A DNA stretch of 46,016 bases from contig CM030936.1 of NCBI GenBank assembly GCA_018136815.1, positions 1,010,800 to 1,056,815 on the forward strand. The letters run 5' to 3'. This stretch comes from Isochrysis galbana. Lineage: Eukaryota > Haptophyta > Isochrysidales > Isochrysidaceae. Below are positions 19,484 to 28,679 of the stretch, piece after piece; positions within the stretch are counted from its first letter, which is position 1, and the number at the start of each line of letters is the position of its first letter. The notes below the pieces were generated by a model, which had not been told where the DNA came from, did no database searches, and saw only the letters and a program-made list of their open reading frames with translations. Made by a program: the position numbers and the translations under genes.

Positions 19484-20235
19484 AACTAAGTTTATACTTG
19501 GTTGACCCATGGGGGGGCACGAGCCCCCCCCTCTCTCCACTCCTCCCCTGCCATGGGGGAGGAACCACCCATCCTCCTGGCATGCCTGATGGCTTGCCAG
19601 GAGGCCACTGCCCTACTGACCCACTCCCTTCCCCACAGGCTCGCCCCATTCGCCCATCCTGGCCCCTCGTGACCAGCCCATTGCTCCAACCCCCCCTCCC
19701 CCCCTGGTCGATAGGCAGACAGGTGCAGACTGGGGGCCCCAGAGGCTCGGGAGCGCCAGCGAGGGAGAGGCAGGGGAGGCCAGGGCCCAGTCCCAGCCTC
19801 CTCTGCCCCCTGAGCTGGCCTCCAGGAGCCTCCAGGGGCCGCCAGAGGGCCGCTGGAGGCCTGCCGCAGGCGCGCCATCGCGCGTGCCGCAGGAGAGGGG
19901 AGAGAGAGCGCGGAAAAGGGGGTGGGCGCGAGCGAGAGCTCCGCCCACCGGAAAATCGGTAAGTCTCGCGCCTGTTTACAGGATAAGACGAGACAGAGTG
20001 GGCCGCCCACTCGGAGACACAGGAGGAAGGGGGGGAAAGATCACCGGGGGGGGGCGCGGGCCACCGGACCATATCTAAGCCCTCCACCCCAATCCCCCTA
20101 GTAGTGTACGGGGGGAGCCGCCTGATGGCGGGGGGAGAAGGGCCGGGGAATGGGGGTGTAGAGAGTATGCTACGTGCTACTTGTAGTGGGTAGTGGTTCC
20201 ATTCGCCGCGAGTGCGGTAAGAATATTAAAAGGTT
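19484..20235 (+). mobile_element. Complete non-autonomous LINE-related retroposon A (752 bp)
   Basis: Bounded by the 18-bp duplication TTAGTATAACCTTAGTGC (19466-19483 and 20236-20253). The 5' end is a row of stem-loops: AACTAAGT-TTAT-ACTTGGTT, GGGGGGGC-ACGA-GCCCCCCC, and CCTCCTGGCA...TGCCAGGAGG. A GC-rich middle includes GCGAGGGAGAGGCAGG and CGCGCCTGTTTACAGG, both shared with the element at 29684. The 3' end CCATTCGCCGCGAGTGCGG, then AATATTAAAAGGTTT, matches LINE 3' ends elsewhere here. There is no plausible conserved ORF on the plus strand, so it would depend on a LINE for movement. Confidence 0.85.
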
Positions 20236-20253
20236 TTAGTATAACCTTAGTGC
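20236..20253 (+). repeat. Right 18-bp target-site duplication of retroposon A
   Basis: Exact copy of TTAGTATAACCTTAGTGC found at 19466-19483. Confidence 0.9.
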
Positions 20254-20568
20254 TGCGGGACCGTAGCCCTTCGACGGCAACGGAGCCCCTACCCCGCGAT
20301 GGGGGTGTGCGCGGTTGGCGCATGGCTCGTCCGGTGTATGTGGCGAGGAATGCTAGCTAACAAGATGTCATACGACGCTATAAGTTCTAACGCTAACGTG
20401 GTGGACGACGATCAGAAGGCGATCTGTCGGCGATCCCGTCTGGAAGGGGGAATCGCACCATAACGGAAACGAGGGGCAATCCTGCCGCACAAGATTCCAA
20501 GAGACCTACCAAATAAGACGAAAGGAGTGCGATGTGCCTAAGGGGGAGATACGAAGAGGTCGTAAATT

Positions 20569-20775
20569 AAACCTGATTGCCCCCAGAAGCAGATAAAGAA
20601 CCGCAGGGGAGATAGCAAATTAAACCTATCTGCGAGGCGCCTGGGAGGAAGAAAGGTGGGGAAACTTCCCTTCTCTTTCGAGAGAAAGAGAGAGGGCGCT
20701 CCACAACCCACGATCCCATGCATCCAAGCGAAGCTTTTGACCGAGAACGAGAACGAGAGAATTATAACGATAAAT
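20569..20775 (-). repeat. Second copy of the 205-bp dispersed repeat
   Basis: Same orientation as 14616-14820. It lies about 40 bp downstream (on the minus strand) of stem-loop leader copy C, without the reverse transcriptase fragment seen at the first locus. Confidence 0.75.
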
Positions 20776-20814
20776 GCCGAACGACGAAGAGAAGAGCGAA
20801 GCCTAACGAGTGTC

Positions 20815-20992
20815 GATTCGCGAATGCGACAGCGCTCGGCGAGTGTCTGTGCCAGAGTGATGTCAGCTCAGCCCCTGCCAGCAGGCAGCAGGCAGGGGCT
20901 GAGGTTGAGTGTGCAGGCCCACCCAAGGGGTGTCTGCGATGGAGGAAGGGGGGCACGGGGCCCCCATGACCCTATCAGTTTTACTGATAGTT
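20815..20992 (-). mobile_element. Stem-loop retroposon leader, copy C
   Basis: On the minus strand it starts AACTATCAGTAAAACTGATA (from 20992), then the hairpin GGGGGCCCCGTGCCCCC, then CAGCCCCTGCC...GGCAGGGGCTG, whose loop carries an extra TGCCTGC duplication. It matches the 5' end of the element at 29684. It is shorter than copy D because sequence after CTCGCCGAGCGC is deleted; both then read TGTCGCATTCGCGA. Confidence 0.75.
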
Positions 20993-21228
20993 GCGCTTCC
21001 CAAATCAGTATATTTCAAAACTCAAAACAGGCCCCCTCTCCCCACAGGATACATAGCCGATTTCTATACCACTACCAGGGCACGCCGTCATAAGTACATT
21101 AATAAGGTGGTTCAGGAGGGGGGGGGGTGCCGTGACTGATGAGCCCCAAGAAGCAACAAGCAAGAGGAGTTCTAGAGCGGGGCGGCAGCGGTTGCCAGCT
21201 CCTAGCTGCTAGCCAGCAGAATCGACCA

Positions 21229-21838
21229 CTACACAACCTTGAGAGTCGTATCCCACGATCCTGTACCCAATACGTGCACATCGTGTGAGAAGCCCAGGTT
21301 GATGTCGTGAGACTGGACCACCTTGCCGTTGAGCGCGACAGCCATAGCCCCTGTGCCAGTGTTTGTGACATGGGCCCCCGAATGGACCTCCTTTCCATTG
21401 ACGGTTTGCTCGCCGGTATTTTGCACATTGGTGCTCACAGGCCCGCGAGCCTGCACGCCGTCGCCAAAGTTCAAGACGGTGTCCGCGCCGGTGTTGATGT
21501 CGCCTACATTGCCCAGGTTAGAGCCGATGTCAGGTTCACCGCTGGGGAGGTTGATGTCACGTGATGAATAGCTCGGCGTTTCTGTCGAGCTCGGGCGGAC
21601 TTTGTTGCAGTTGGGTTCGTCGATGGTGTCAGCCACTGACAACGTCATTGTGACCTTCGAAGGGCAGTCGACAGAATTCAGCTGCCTTCATGAGTTCAAC
21701 ACTATGCATGATGGCCACTGGCTTCAGCAGCTGCGCTGGACAGATATGGAATTCCGGGATACTCACCCTTGACATTTTTTGGTCGTGCTCGACTCGATCT
21801 GTCGAGATGGCATCGGGCTTGGATTGGCTGCAACCCAT
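21229..21838 (-). CDS. Small dually acylated protein of unknown function, two exons (165 aa)
   Basis: Exon one 21838-21767 encodes MGCSQSKPDAISTDRVEHDQ plus KMSR; exon two 21654-21229 encodes VTMTLSVADTIDEPNC onward. The intron of 112 bp (donor GTGAGT, acceptor CGAAG) joins them in phase 0. The start MGCSQSKP is a textbook N-myristoylation (Gly2) plus palmitoylation (Cys3) signal, so the protein should be anchored to the cytosolic face of a membrane. Exon two is rich in Asn, Gly, Thr and Val, with repeating turns such as LGNVGDINTGAD, VQNTGEQTVNGKEVHSG and VTNTGTGAMAVALNGKVV, suggesting a beta-structured, possibly beta-solenoid or immunoglobulin-like fold. I do not recognise a family. The downstream boundary is near LINE debris. 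The exon join is inferred from splice consensus and frame. Confidence 0.6.
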
Positions 21839-22600
21839 TGGTGTGACTGGCCTGAGACTGGCAGACTGGACTTGGGTGTCAGGTCAGAGCAGCCTTTGGC
21901 CGTTGAGTGCCGCTTGGCTCTCGATCCACATGGCAAGTGCGAGGCAGCCGCCCGATCTGACGATCGTCCACTTGCCAGCAGGGCGAGGCGAGATGGACGG
22001 GGTTCGATGCATGCGAGGAGCAAACTCGCCGCTGCGCGCGTTTGCCCTCTGTGAGCGGCATGTGGGGAAGGTGGGGAGGTGGGTGCGTCGGCCGCTCACC
22101 CTCTGGTGGTGCTTGGGACTTGGGACACGCTGTGACAGAAGGACTCTAGGAGAGTATGTACTCGTAAGATTGGTGTTAGTGACTAATCTTGGGGTGGGCG
22201 AGGGGGGTGCGCAAGAGAGAGGGGGGGGGGGGCAGAGATAAGAGAAAGAAGCAGCTGAAGAGAAAGGCCGTCCAACGGCGCTCGTCGCCTCGCCCAACAA
22301 ACAAAGCGGATTTACTGGCCGACAGACAACGCACAGTAGGCGATTTCTCTGAGCAGAGAGAGAAAGAAAGAGAGAGGGGCGAAAGGATGTAGGCGGAGTT
22401 CCCACCGCGCGTCCCAAGCGTGTTGTCCCAAACAGAAACAGACGCAGAGGAGGTCAAAGTAAAGTGAGTGCGTGCGCGCTGATGTGAATCAAAGATAGTG
22501 TAAGTAACAGTAACAGTACTGTTATGAGGTCTCGGTGACAGTATTAGCTCCGAACTGCCAAATCAGTGATATCAGTTGTCAGCTGCTAGACTAATCTTTT
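21839..22600. other. Spacer upstream of the acylated-protein gene
   Basis: This should hold the promoter of the minus-strand gene starting at 21838. I see no ORF I trust. A GA/CT-rich stretch lies near 22210-22385. At 22500-22590 there is a degenerate AGTAACAGTAACAGTACTG-like block of the sort also found at 26480-26580. Confidence 0.35.
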
Positions 22601-23234
22601 AAAAGGGCTGATCTTCTACTACGGCTCCTTTTACTAGTAGAATCGTCGCGCGGGAGAGGGGAGAGGTCGCGAGCGCCACGCGGGACTCCGAGCCCCGTTG
22701 GGCGGGGGAAACAAGGAACCGCTGGGGTTGCATGGTGCATGGGGGCAACCCAGCACAACCCAAGAAGAGAATAGACATCAGCGATATGAGACCCGTGCAC
22801 AAATTAAACGACAAAAACGGACTGAAACCCAGCGAGGAGCTAGCAGAGCTGGCCACCAAGCTGGGAATAGCACACGCTGTCAAGGGGGCCAGAGAATAAC
22901 GTAACAGTGGCGACAGAGCAACGTACACATCACACACACAGACAGAAAGAGAGACGTACACGAAACCGATACAGACCAAAAGCCCAACACGCGCCCAAGT
23001 GGGCACGCGGCATAATAATTCGAAACAAAAGGCCTGCCCAAACCCACACCCACACCCACACTCCGAACCAGACCTTAGGTAGTGCACCAAGGCCGGACCC
23101 CGGAAACCGAAGAAAAAGGAATGACGGGGGGCAGGGGAAGAGGTGGAGGGAGGGAATATAAGGGCGGTGTTAGTTAGAGGCGGGAAGACCCGAGACTAGT
23201 AGGTGTGTAGCCCAGAATCTTCAGATTTTTTTTT
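22601..23234 (+). mobile_element. LINE tail with ORF end and oligo(T) terminus
   Basis: A short frame at 22788-22901 encodes MRPVHKLNDKNGLKPSEELA and ends in AVKGARE. It aligns in pattern with the other LINE C-termini (AP or RPV, then DKG, Leu-rich end). A 3' UTR follows with CCCCGGAAACCGAAGAAAAAGG, GTGTAGCCCAGAATCTTCAG and nine T (23226-23234). The inverted pair TTCTACTA / TAGTAGAA near 22612-22640 may mark the 5' limit. No catalytic domain. Confidence 0.55.
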
Positions 23235-23319
23235 AGTTCATGCACGGTCTACGGTTGACACATCGCACCTCGCGCTTGCTCAGAACGCGCCTTTCAGACC
23301 GTCACGGAACACATGCAGA

Positions 23320-23456
23320 TAAGCAGCCTTTAATCTTCATCTTCATCTTCTTCGTCTTCTTTTCCTTCTCCGCGTCCTCAATCCTGTGGATGGTGTCAAT
23401 GTCGTTCTGTTGGCAGGCGACCACCCTTGCCTCATTCTGGGTGACGAGGTCCTTCG
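23320..23456 (-). other. Exon-like minus-strand segment cut by a LINE
   Basis: The minus strand reads KDLVTQNEARVVACQQNDID, then TIHRIEDAEKEKKTKKMKMK, a balanced charged helical sequence that looks more like real coding sequence than the plus-strand frame. It begins exactly where LINE homology ends (about 23457). It may be an exon of a lost gene; I cannot name it. Confidence 0.3.
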
Positions 23457-24093
23457 AATTCATAGAAGGGCTTCTAGGGATTAATCTCAGGCCGGGCTCT
23501 GAAATAGCCCAACGTCTCTTTTGCTACCAGGTAGACAGACCGCATCCCTCCTCGGGATACTTAGGTATCCTGGCGTGGAGATATATCCTAAGGGACTTTT
23601 ACAACATCCATTATGGGGACCGGCGAACGCGGGAGACTCTCCGACCTTCTTCGGCCAAGGGAACAAGGGAACGCCGCGAGGACGTGAGAGAATGGAAGGA
23701 AGGGATCTCGGCTGCGGGTCGTACGCGCGGGACTTGGGGCTTGGTTGGGGCGGGAGGAGAGGGGGAGGGGAGGAGCGGGACACGCTCTAAAGATGGAACG
23801 CGCTGCGGGAGAAGGGAGGGAGGCAGGGCGCGGGAAAGCAGGCATGCTCTAAGGGTAGAGCGTGCGGCGTGGTGCGGCTCCCTTTATCCACGACACCCCT
23901 ACCCGCATGGAGGTGGGTAGTGGAAATGGGTGGTGAGTAGCGGGGTATCTAGCTAGATACCCAGCGGTATCCGTCCGCGGTTACTAGCCTTAGGTAGGAG
24001 GAAGGGTGCTTGCGCTTGCCGCTGCAAGGAATCTCGTCTTGAATGAGTGTTAGCCCCATTCCTTGGTCGCACCGCGACCCATAAAAATTGTTA
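23457..24093 (+). mobile_element. LINE fragment: C-terminal ORF2 piece and 3' end
   Basis: Residues FIEGLLGINLRPGSEIAQRL, then YLGILAWRYILRDFYNIHYG, match VEAVTGYTP...ALYIIAWRYIIGDFYKIEF of the LINE at 10262-11346. The frame then degrades. The 3' end holds GGGTGCTTGCGCTTGCCGC and GCGACCCATAAAAATTG, shared with 5730-5870. Dead copy. Confidence 0.65.
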
Positions 24094-24549
24094 AAAATTT
24101 GAATTCAATTGATCTGAATCTGAAGGGGGAACCGGAGGCCTGAGGTTTCGGCCTCTTATTGCTTATTGACGCTTCTTGAGACGTGAGAAGTGAGACGTTT
24201 GCAAACAAAGCGTGCGCACTCAATGGGCGTTCAGCCCTGATATTGGCACCGAATGGTGAGCGAGTCGACTACAATAGGTCGACCCTTTTCTTGCGTTGCA
24301 CCCAGCGTCAATGACCATGCAAACTAGACCATCACCAACTAGACGGTGCAAGACTTCTCCACCTATTTTGTTTCAACATAGAGGAAGAAGTTGCAACATC
24401 CTCGTCGGCGTGACAAGATTTCCACTACATTCAGCAGACTAAGAGACGGACGTGCCGCCAACACCCTCTCACTACCCACGCCTTCCATTCGGCGAGGCAA
24501 AAGGACGCAACGAGAAAACAGCACGGATTGAAGGATCAACGGGGTTAGC
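24094..24549. other. Spacer downstream of the LYR-protein gene
   Basis: No gene, repeat or RNA that I can support. It includes the 3' flank of the LYR-protein gene ending at 24550. Confidence 0.35.
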
Positions 24550-25048
24550 CTATTTCTTGCCTCTCCGTGCGATCGCCTTCCGCGTAGACTCGTGGATGAC
24601 ATAATTTTGGATGCCAAGGATGGCGTGCATCTTCAGTTTGTTAATCTCTGATGCATCTTCGACGTGCATGTTCGACTTGAAGGACTGGCGAATCATTGAA
24701 CGCATCGCATTGCCTTTTGCACTCTGTGTGCAGTTGAAAGGATTGTGTCAGACAAGTGGCGCTGTTTGTGCCAGAGTGAAAGGGTGACAGAGATTCCGTC
24801 CTCAGCCGTTGAATGCAGCGTAACCAAGCGCATCTACCCCCACAGGTGCATACCTGCGCGGCAATGTGGTACGAGAGCCTCATGCAATCGCGGTACAGCT
24901 TGCGAGTGTCGACGTCCTCAGGCTTCATCAATGTCTGTTCGGTCTCATCGGACATGCTCCGACGTGCCGCACCGAGAGTACGACGCAAGGCCTCCCCGTC
25001 GTGCAGCCGGCTCGTCGCCGCGAGCAGAGGGCGCATCGAGCGCTGCAT
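24550..25048 (-). CDS. LYR-motif (Complex1_LYR) protein, two exons
   Basis: Small mitochondrial proteins of this family act as assembly factors or subunits for respiratory complexes and Fe-S cluster delivery, binding acyl-ACP. Exon one ends at 24854 and exon two is 24723-24550; the 130-bp intron is GTATGC...CAG, phase 0. The joined protein reads DTRKLYRDCMRLSYHIAAQ, then SAKGNAMRSMIRQSFKSNMH, VEDASEINKLKMHAILGIQN and YVIHESTRKAIARRGKK. The defining LYR is followed, as in the family, by a conserved Phe (QSFKSN) in helix two. Starting at 25048 gives 122 aa with an Arg-rich presequence (MQRSMRPLLAATSRL) suited to mitochondrial import; starting at 24955 gives 91 aa without it. Which LYRM member it is cannot be decided here. 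Confidence 0.75.
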
Positions 25049-25276
25049 CCTGCTATGCCGAGGACGCACCGCCGGCACACGGGACACAGCAGGGCCGCGC
25101 ACTGCACCACTTGCTGTCGCCGCCGGCACACGAACAGTCTCTCTCCACGTCGGGAGAGTAGTATAATTGTAAAGTAGAGGCTGCAAGCAATCGAGGGATA
25201 TTTCGTTATTTCCACCACTGCAGCAAGCATTCTTCATTCATATTTCATATCACATATAAGTAGTAAAACATTTCAT

Positions 25277-25492
25277 AATATTCTTACCGCACTCGCGGCG
25301 AATGGAACCACTACCTACATGTAGCATACTTTCTACACCCCCACTCCCCCGGCCCTTCTCCCCCCGCCATCAGGCGGCTCAGCGGCTCCCCCCGTGCATT
25401 ACTAGGGGGATCGGGGTGAAGGTGAAGGGCTTAGATATGGTCCGTTGGCCTGCGCCCCCTCCCGGTGACCCGTTCCCCCCTTCCTCCTATAG
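25277..25492 (-). mobile_element. 5'-truncated copy of retroposon A
   Basis: This is the reverse complement of about 20005-20230: CCTCCTTCC-rich block, GGTCCGTTGGCC, AGGCGGCTCAGCGGCTCC-like part, and the end CGCGAGTGCGGTAAGAATA. It keeps only the 3' half of the element, as expected for incomplete reverse transcription. The stem-loop 5' end is missing. Confidence 0.75.
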
Positions 25493-25587
25493 CCTTGCGC
25501 TTCTGGCATTCAATGCCGCAGGCGCGCGCCCCAGCGCACGCGATGTGCCGCCAATAACGCCTTAGCTGCGTCTAGGGCCAGGTCAGA

Positions 25588-25695
25588 GTTTCGCGAAACT
25601 TATTTCGAAACTTGGGTGACTTTTCTGGCAAAAAAACTTTCGCGAAACTTGGGCCCAAAATAGCCCATACGCGCAACTTACGCGAAACTTGGGGG
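25588..25695. promoter_or_regulatory. Cluster of TTTCGCGAAA-type palindromes
   Basis: GTTTCGCGAAACTT, ATTTCGAAACTTGGG, CTTTCGCGAAACTTGGG and CTTACGCGAAACTTGGG occur within about 100 bp, followed by a G-run. The core TTTCGCGAAA resembles E2F/DP sites. It ends about 90 bp before the predicted start codon at 25784. Function is inferred. Confidence 0.4.
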
Positions 25696-25783
25696 GGGGG
25701 GGGGGCGGCGAGCGACTCCCCTGTGGCCCGTGGCGGCCCTGCTCACTCTCTCACTCTCACACTCTCACTCCCTCAGCGAGAAG

Positions 25784-26304
25784 ATGGTGAGGAGCCGTCG
25801 AGGTGAGCCGGCGCGCGCGGCGGCCCGTCGCAAGGCCAACACACTGCCAGCCCGCCAGCGCCGCCACAGCCCACAGCCCACAGCCCCACCCGGGCCTGTC
25901 CGCATCCTCATTCACTTTCCCTCTCTCCGTCTCTCCGTCTCTCCGTCCGCTCGCTCGTCAGCGCATGCGTCGCTGTCGAAGCCACCGGCCTATGGGACAA
26001 CGTCCACGAGCGTGACCGAGAACGACTACAAGATCGACGAGGACGACATGCTTGCTGAGAGCACCGGCACTGAGGTGTCAGTGGACAGCGGTGTTGAGGA
26101 TGACAACGAGGAGAACGACAACGACAACGACGTAAAGAGCAACGATCACTTTCGAGTCGGTGATCGCGTGGTCCACACCCTCCTCGGCCCTTGCATGGTC
26201 GCGTCGACGAGATGTGAGAGCTCTCGATCCGGCGATGTGAGCATGATCGTGGTGAAGTTCTTCTCGCGTATCTACACACCACTTGTTAGTCAATCAAGGC
26301 AAAG
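25784..26304 (+). CDS. Acidic protein with an SH3-like C-terminal region, partial model
   Basis: Exon one from ATG at 25784 to 25802 encodes MVRSRR. A donor (CGAG then GTGAGC) and a strong polypyrimidine acceptor (CTCGCTCGTCAG, exon from 25962) join it in frame to AHASLSKPPAYGTTSTSVTE. The ORF can also be read straight through, but the intron reading removes an implausible Pro/Arg/His stretch. The protein has a highly acidic stretch (VDSGVEDDNEENDNDNDVKS), then NDHFRVGDRVVHTLLGPCMV and VSMIVVKFFSRIYTPLV. The pattern VGDRVVH..LGP.MV with a following VVKF suggests a small beta-barrel of the Tudor/SH3/CarD type, often found in chromatin or nucleic-acid proteins. It ends at a stop or a donor (GTAGGC at 26305); a 3' exon may lie beyond, near the element and gap. 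No family name is offered. Confidence 0.45.
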
Positions 26305-26470
26305 GTAGGCTTCTTTCAACGCCTGAAGACCCAGAGAGAAAGACTAGGGCTGCACGCCCCGAGCAACAAACATTTGCGCAAGATGATCACCCCCTTATAC
26401 TCCGTTGACAAATAAGACTTCAACTAGGAGATTTCGGACGCCCTGCGGCAAGCGGCGACCGAGCTGGGCA

Positions 26471-26930
26471 CCTAGTTGGGCTGTAAGTACTGATATTAGT
26501 ACTGATGCATTAGTATTAGCTCCCCAGGAGCTGATATACTGATGTTAGTTCCTAGGCTGCCAGTTCAAAAATAAAACTAAAAACAAAACTCCGGAGCGGG
26601 AACGAGCCCCCGCGAACAAGCGCAGAGGCGCGCCAGCCCGCTCCCTCCCCCCGCCTATCTCTCCTGCTAGCTGCCCACCCCCCACCACCTTGGACTCTTG
26701 GCCTCTTCACATGCACCTGCCAACTCGTGCTCTCTGTTTATTTGCGCTGCCCTCCCCTTTGCGCGCGCGCCACGCGCTGCACGCTGAACACCCCCTGTAA
26801 GTATAAGTATAATAATAGCGATACTAAAAGTTATAATAGGGGTGTAAGCTGATATTAGTACTGATGTAAGTACTGATGTAAGTGTAAGCTCAAAACCACC
26901 GTAAGCTTACGGACTGACAGCCCAACTAGG
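26471..26930. mobile_element. 460-bp element with 14-bp terminal inverted repeats, abutting the gap
   Basis: CCTAGTTGGGCTGT at 26471-26484 is the exact reverse complement of 26917-26930. Near both ends are degenerate copies of TACTGATATTAGTACTGATG. No ORF. The right flank runs into the N gap after one base, so a target duplication cannot be read. Confidence 0.5.
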
Positions 26931-26931
26931 G

Positions 26932-27031
26932 NNNNNNNNNNNNNNNNNNNNNNNNNNNNNNNNNNNNNNNNNNNNNNNNNNNNNNNNNNNNNNNNNNNNN
27001 NNNNNNNNNNNNNNNNNNNNNNNNNNNNNNN
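26932..27031. other. Scaffold gap (100 N)
   Basis: Exactly 100 N, a conventional placeholder for a gap of unknown size. Order and distance across it rest on the assembly. Confidence 0.98.
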
Positions 27032-27279
27032 AGTTTGAGGTTGTCTCCTAGTCTCCTAGCGTCTAGCGTGAGTGAGTCTACCCTTGGGGAAAAGAGAAAA
27101 AGAAGAGAGGGGGCCCGTCGCCTATCCTCACGTGAAGAGAGAGACCTCACGAGACTTAGGAAGTAAATACAGGAGAGGACGGAGCGCGCTCTGGTCAAAG
27201 GGCTAAGGGTGTCAACAAGGGGGATTCGAGCCTAACTTCTAGCACTTGTTTGAAGTTTGAAGGTGGTAGGGCAAATTAT

Positions 27280-27542
27280 GTGCTACATTGGTTGATAGTG
27301 GTAGTGGCGTAGTGGCACAACCCTATCTTGGTTAATAGTAATAGTGGTAGTGCCCATGGGGGGGGGGGTATTACCAATGATACCAGTGGTTCCGGGGTAC
27401 CGACGTCCAACGCGCAACGCGCAATCGGGCGGGCAATAATAAGGGTGGTAGCGTGCGCACCAAGGCCGTACCCCGGAAACCGAAAATGAAGCAACGAAGG
27501 GGGGCAGGTGTGTAGCCCGGAATCTTCAGGAGTTTTTTTTTT
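27280..27542 (+). mobile_element. Eroded LINE 3' end
   Basis: Contains the block CCGTACCCCGGAAACCGAAA, GGGGGGCAGGTGTGTAGCCC, GGAATCTTCAGGAG and ten T (27533-27542), matching 3' ends at 23234, 29628 and 30544. The 5' limit is uncertain. No coding sequence. Confidence 0.55.
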
Positions 27543-27962
27543 GCCTTCCACTCTTCCACTTCCACTGCTTCCCATTTGCTCTCTTTAGCAGTTTTGAATC
27601 AAGAGAGAAATGTCGGTCAAAGGAGACGACAGCATGCCGCACGCGTCATTCACATTCACAGACTGCTGCCAAAAGCAGGAAGGGAGGCCGGGACGAGAGC
27701 GTTGCGCCCAATATCATTTTGCGCAGTGTATGGTCATGTCATGATGTCATTGCGACATCATACATCACAATGTCGTCAACCTCGCGTCGCCGGATTGATC
27801 AGTGGCATTGAATGTGATACTGTGATGTGTGTGCTGTGAGAGTCTGCATAGTTGTCTTGGTGCTGGCACGGAGCTCATACACCGTGTGCCGTTGCAAGCG
27901 GCTGGGAGGTGGGCATTTATGGGTCTGGCTACCATACAAGATTGTGGCGAAGTAGCAGTTTG
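27543..27962. other. Spacer downstream of the START-like gene
   Basis: No gene or repeat that I can support. It includes the 3' flank of the minus-strand gene ending at 27963. Confidence 0.35.
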
Positions 27963-28679
27963 TTAGGCCCGGCCTCTGCGCCGAAAGCGGAGTATTCTTC
28001 GCCAGAGCCGTGGTCGATTGTGCACGATGATCTCATCGTCGCCGTCGCAAACTACGTCTCCTTCTGCGGATCTAAGGCTAGTGACGGCCACAGGATTCAT
28101 GAGTAATTTGCTTTGCTCATCCTCTGCAATTTTCCGGAACCTCTCAAGGTCTGCTGATAAGCGTGACGAAATGAGCTCCGTGAGGAACGTGGTCGAGACT
28201 GCGCGGCTCAGTCGAAGAGGGATCTGGTATCGCAGGGAGATTGTCAGGGTGCACTTCTCCTCGCCGAGGGGGACCAGCTGGACAACACCTCCGTTCCTCA
28301 CCCCAGCAGTGCTCTCCCAGCTGATCCGCTCAGGAGGGCTCATCTCTATGATCCTCGAGGTCCACGAGAAGGAAAGCCCTTTGAAGTTGAGGAACCAGCG
28401 GGAGGTGGCTGTTCCGTCGTGTGCGTGCCCGCACAGCTCGACGCGAGATAGCCAGGGGCTCCACTCCGGCCAACGGGGGTAGTCGCTGATGAGGTCGAAT
28501 GCATGGCTGGCCGGCACGTCGAGCTGGGCGCGGCAGCTGCCGAGCGTGAGCCACTCACTCATCAGTACGGGTGGGCACACCGCGTGCGGGCGCGAGCAGC
28601 CCGCCATCGCGCGCGGCTCCAGCGAGAGCGCCCCCACCACGTGGGCCACCAGCAACAGCGGCGCCATCATCCCGCGCAC
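27963..28679 (-). CDS. START/SRPBCC-superfamily protein (polyketide cyclase/COQ10-like), 238 aa
   Basis: Single-exon gene. The core matches the lipid-binding SRPBCC fold: LDVPASHAFDLISDYPRWPE, WSPWLSRVELCG (the D-Y-P-x-W-x-E-W-x-P-W motif), then SRWFLNFKGLSFSWTSRI, PPERISWESTAGVRNGGVVQ, the strand KCTLTISLRYQIPLRL, and a C-terminal helix SRLSADLERFRKIAEDE. Such proteins bind hydrophobic ligands (quinones, lipids, pigments) rather than doing proven catalysis. The N-terminus MRGMMAPLLLVAHVVGALSL is a signal peptide, so the protein is secreted, ER-based or, in a complex-plastid alga, sent to the plastid; the following RAMAGCSRP could serve as a short transit part. Met5 (28667) is an alternative start. 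A basic tail (RLWRRILRFRRRGRA) closes it. Homologues with this DYPRWPEWSPW wording are common in plastid-bearing organisms. Confidence 0.75.
   Translation of the reverse strand: MRGMMAPLLLVAHVVGALSLEPRAMAGCSRPHAVCPPVLMSEWLTLGSCRAQLDVPASHAFDLISDYPRWPEWSPWLSRVELCGHAHDGTATSRWFLNFKGLSFSWTSRIIEMSPPERISWESTAGVRNGGVVQLVPLGEEKCTLTISLRYQIPLRLSRAVSTTFLTELISSRLSADLERFRKIAEDEQSKLLMNPVAVTSLRSAEGDVVCDGDDEIIVHNRPRLWRRILRFRRRGRA

Noticed and set aside
19455-20087. Minus-strand ORF across retroposon A, with VNRRETYRF similar to VNRRESYLF in retroposon B
   Set aside because: The similarity follows from DNA homology of the two elements; overall composition is GC-rich and the rest of the frames do not agree.
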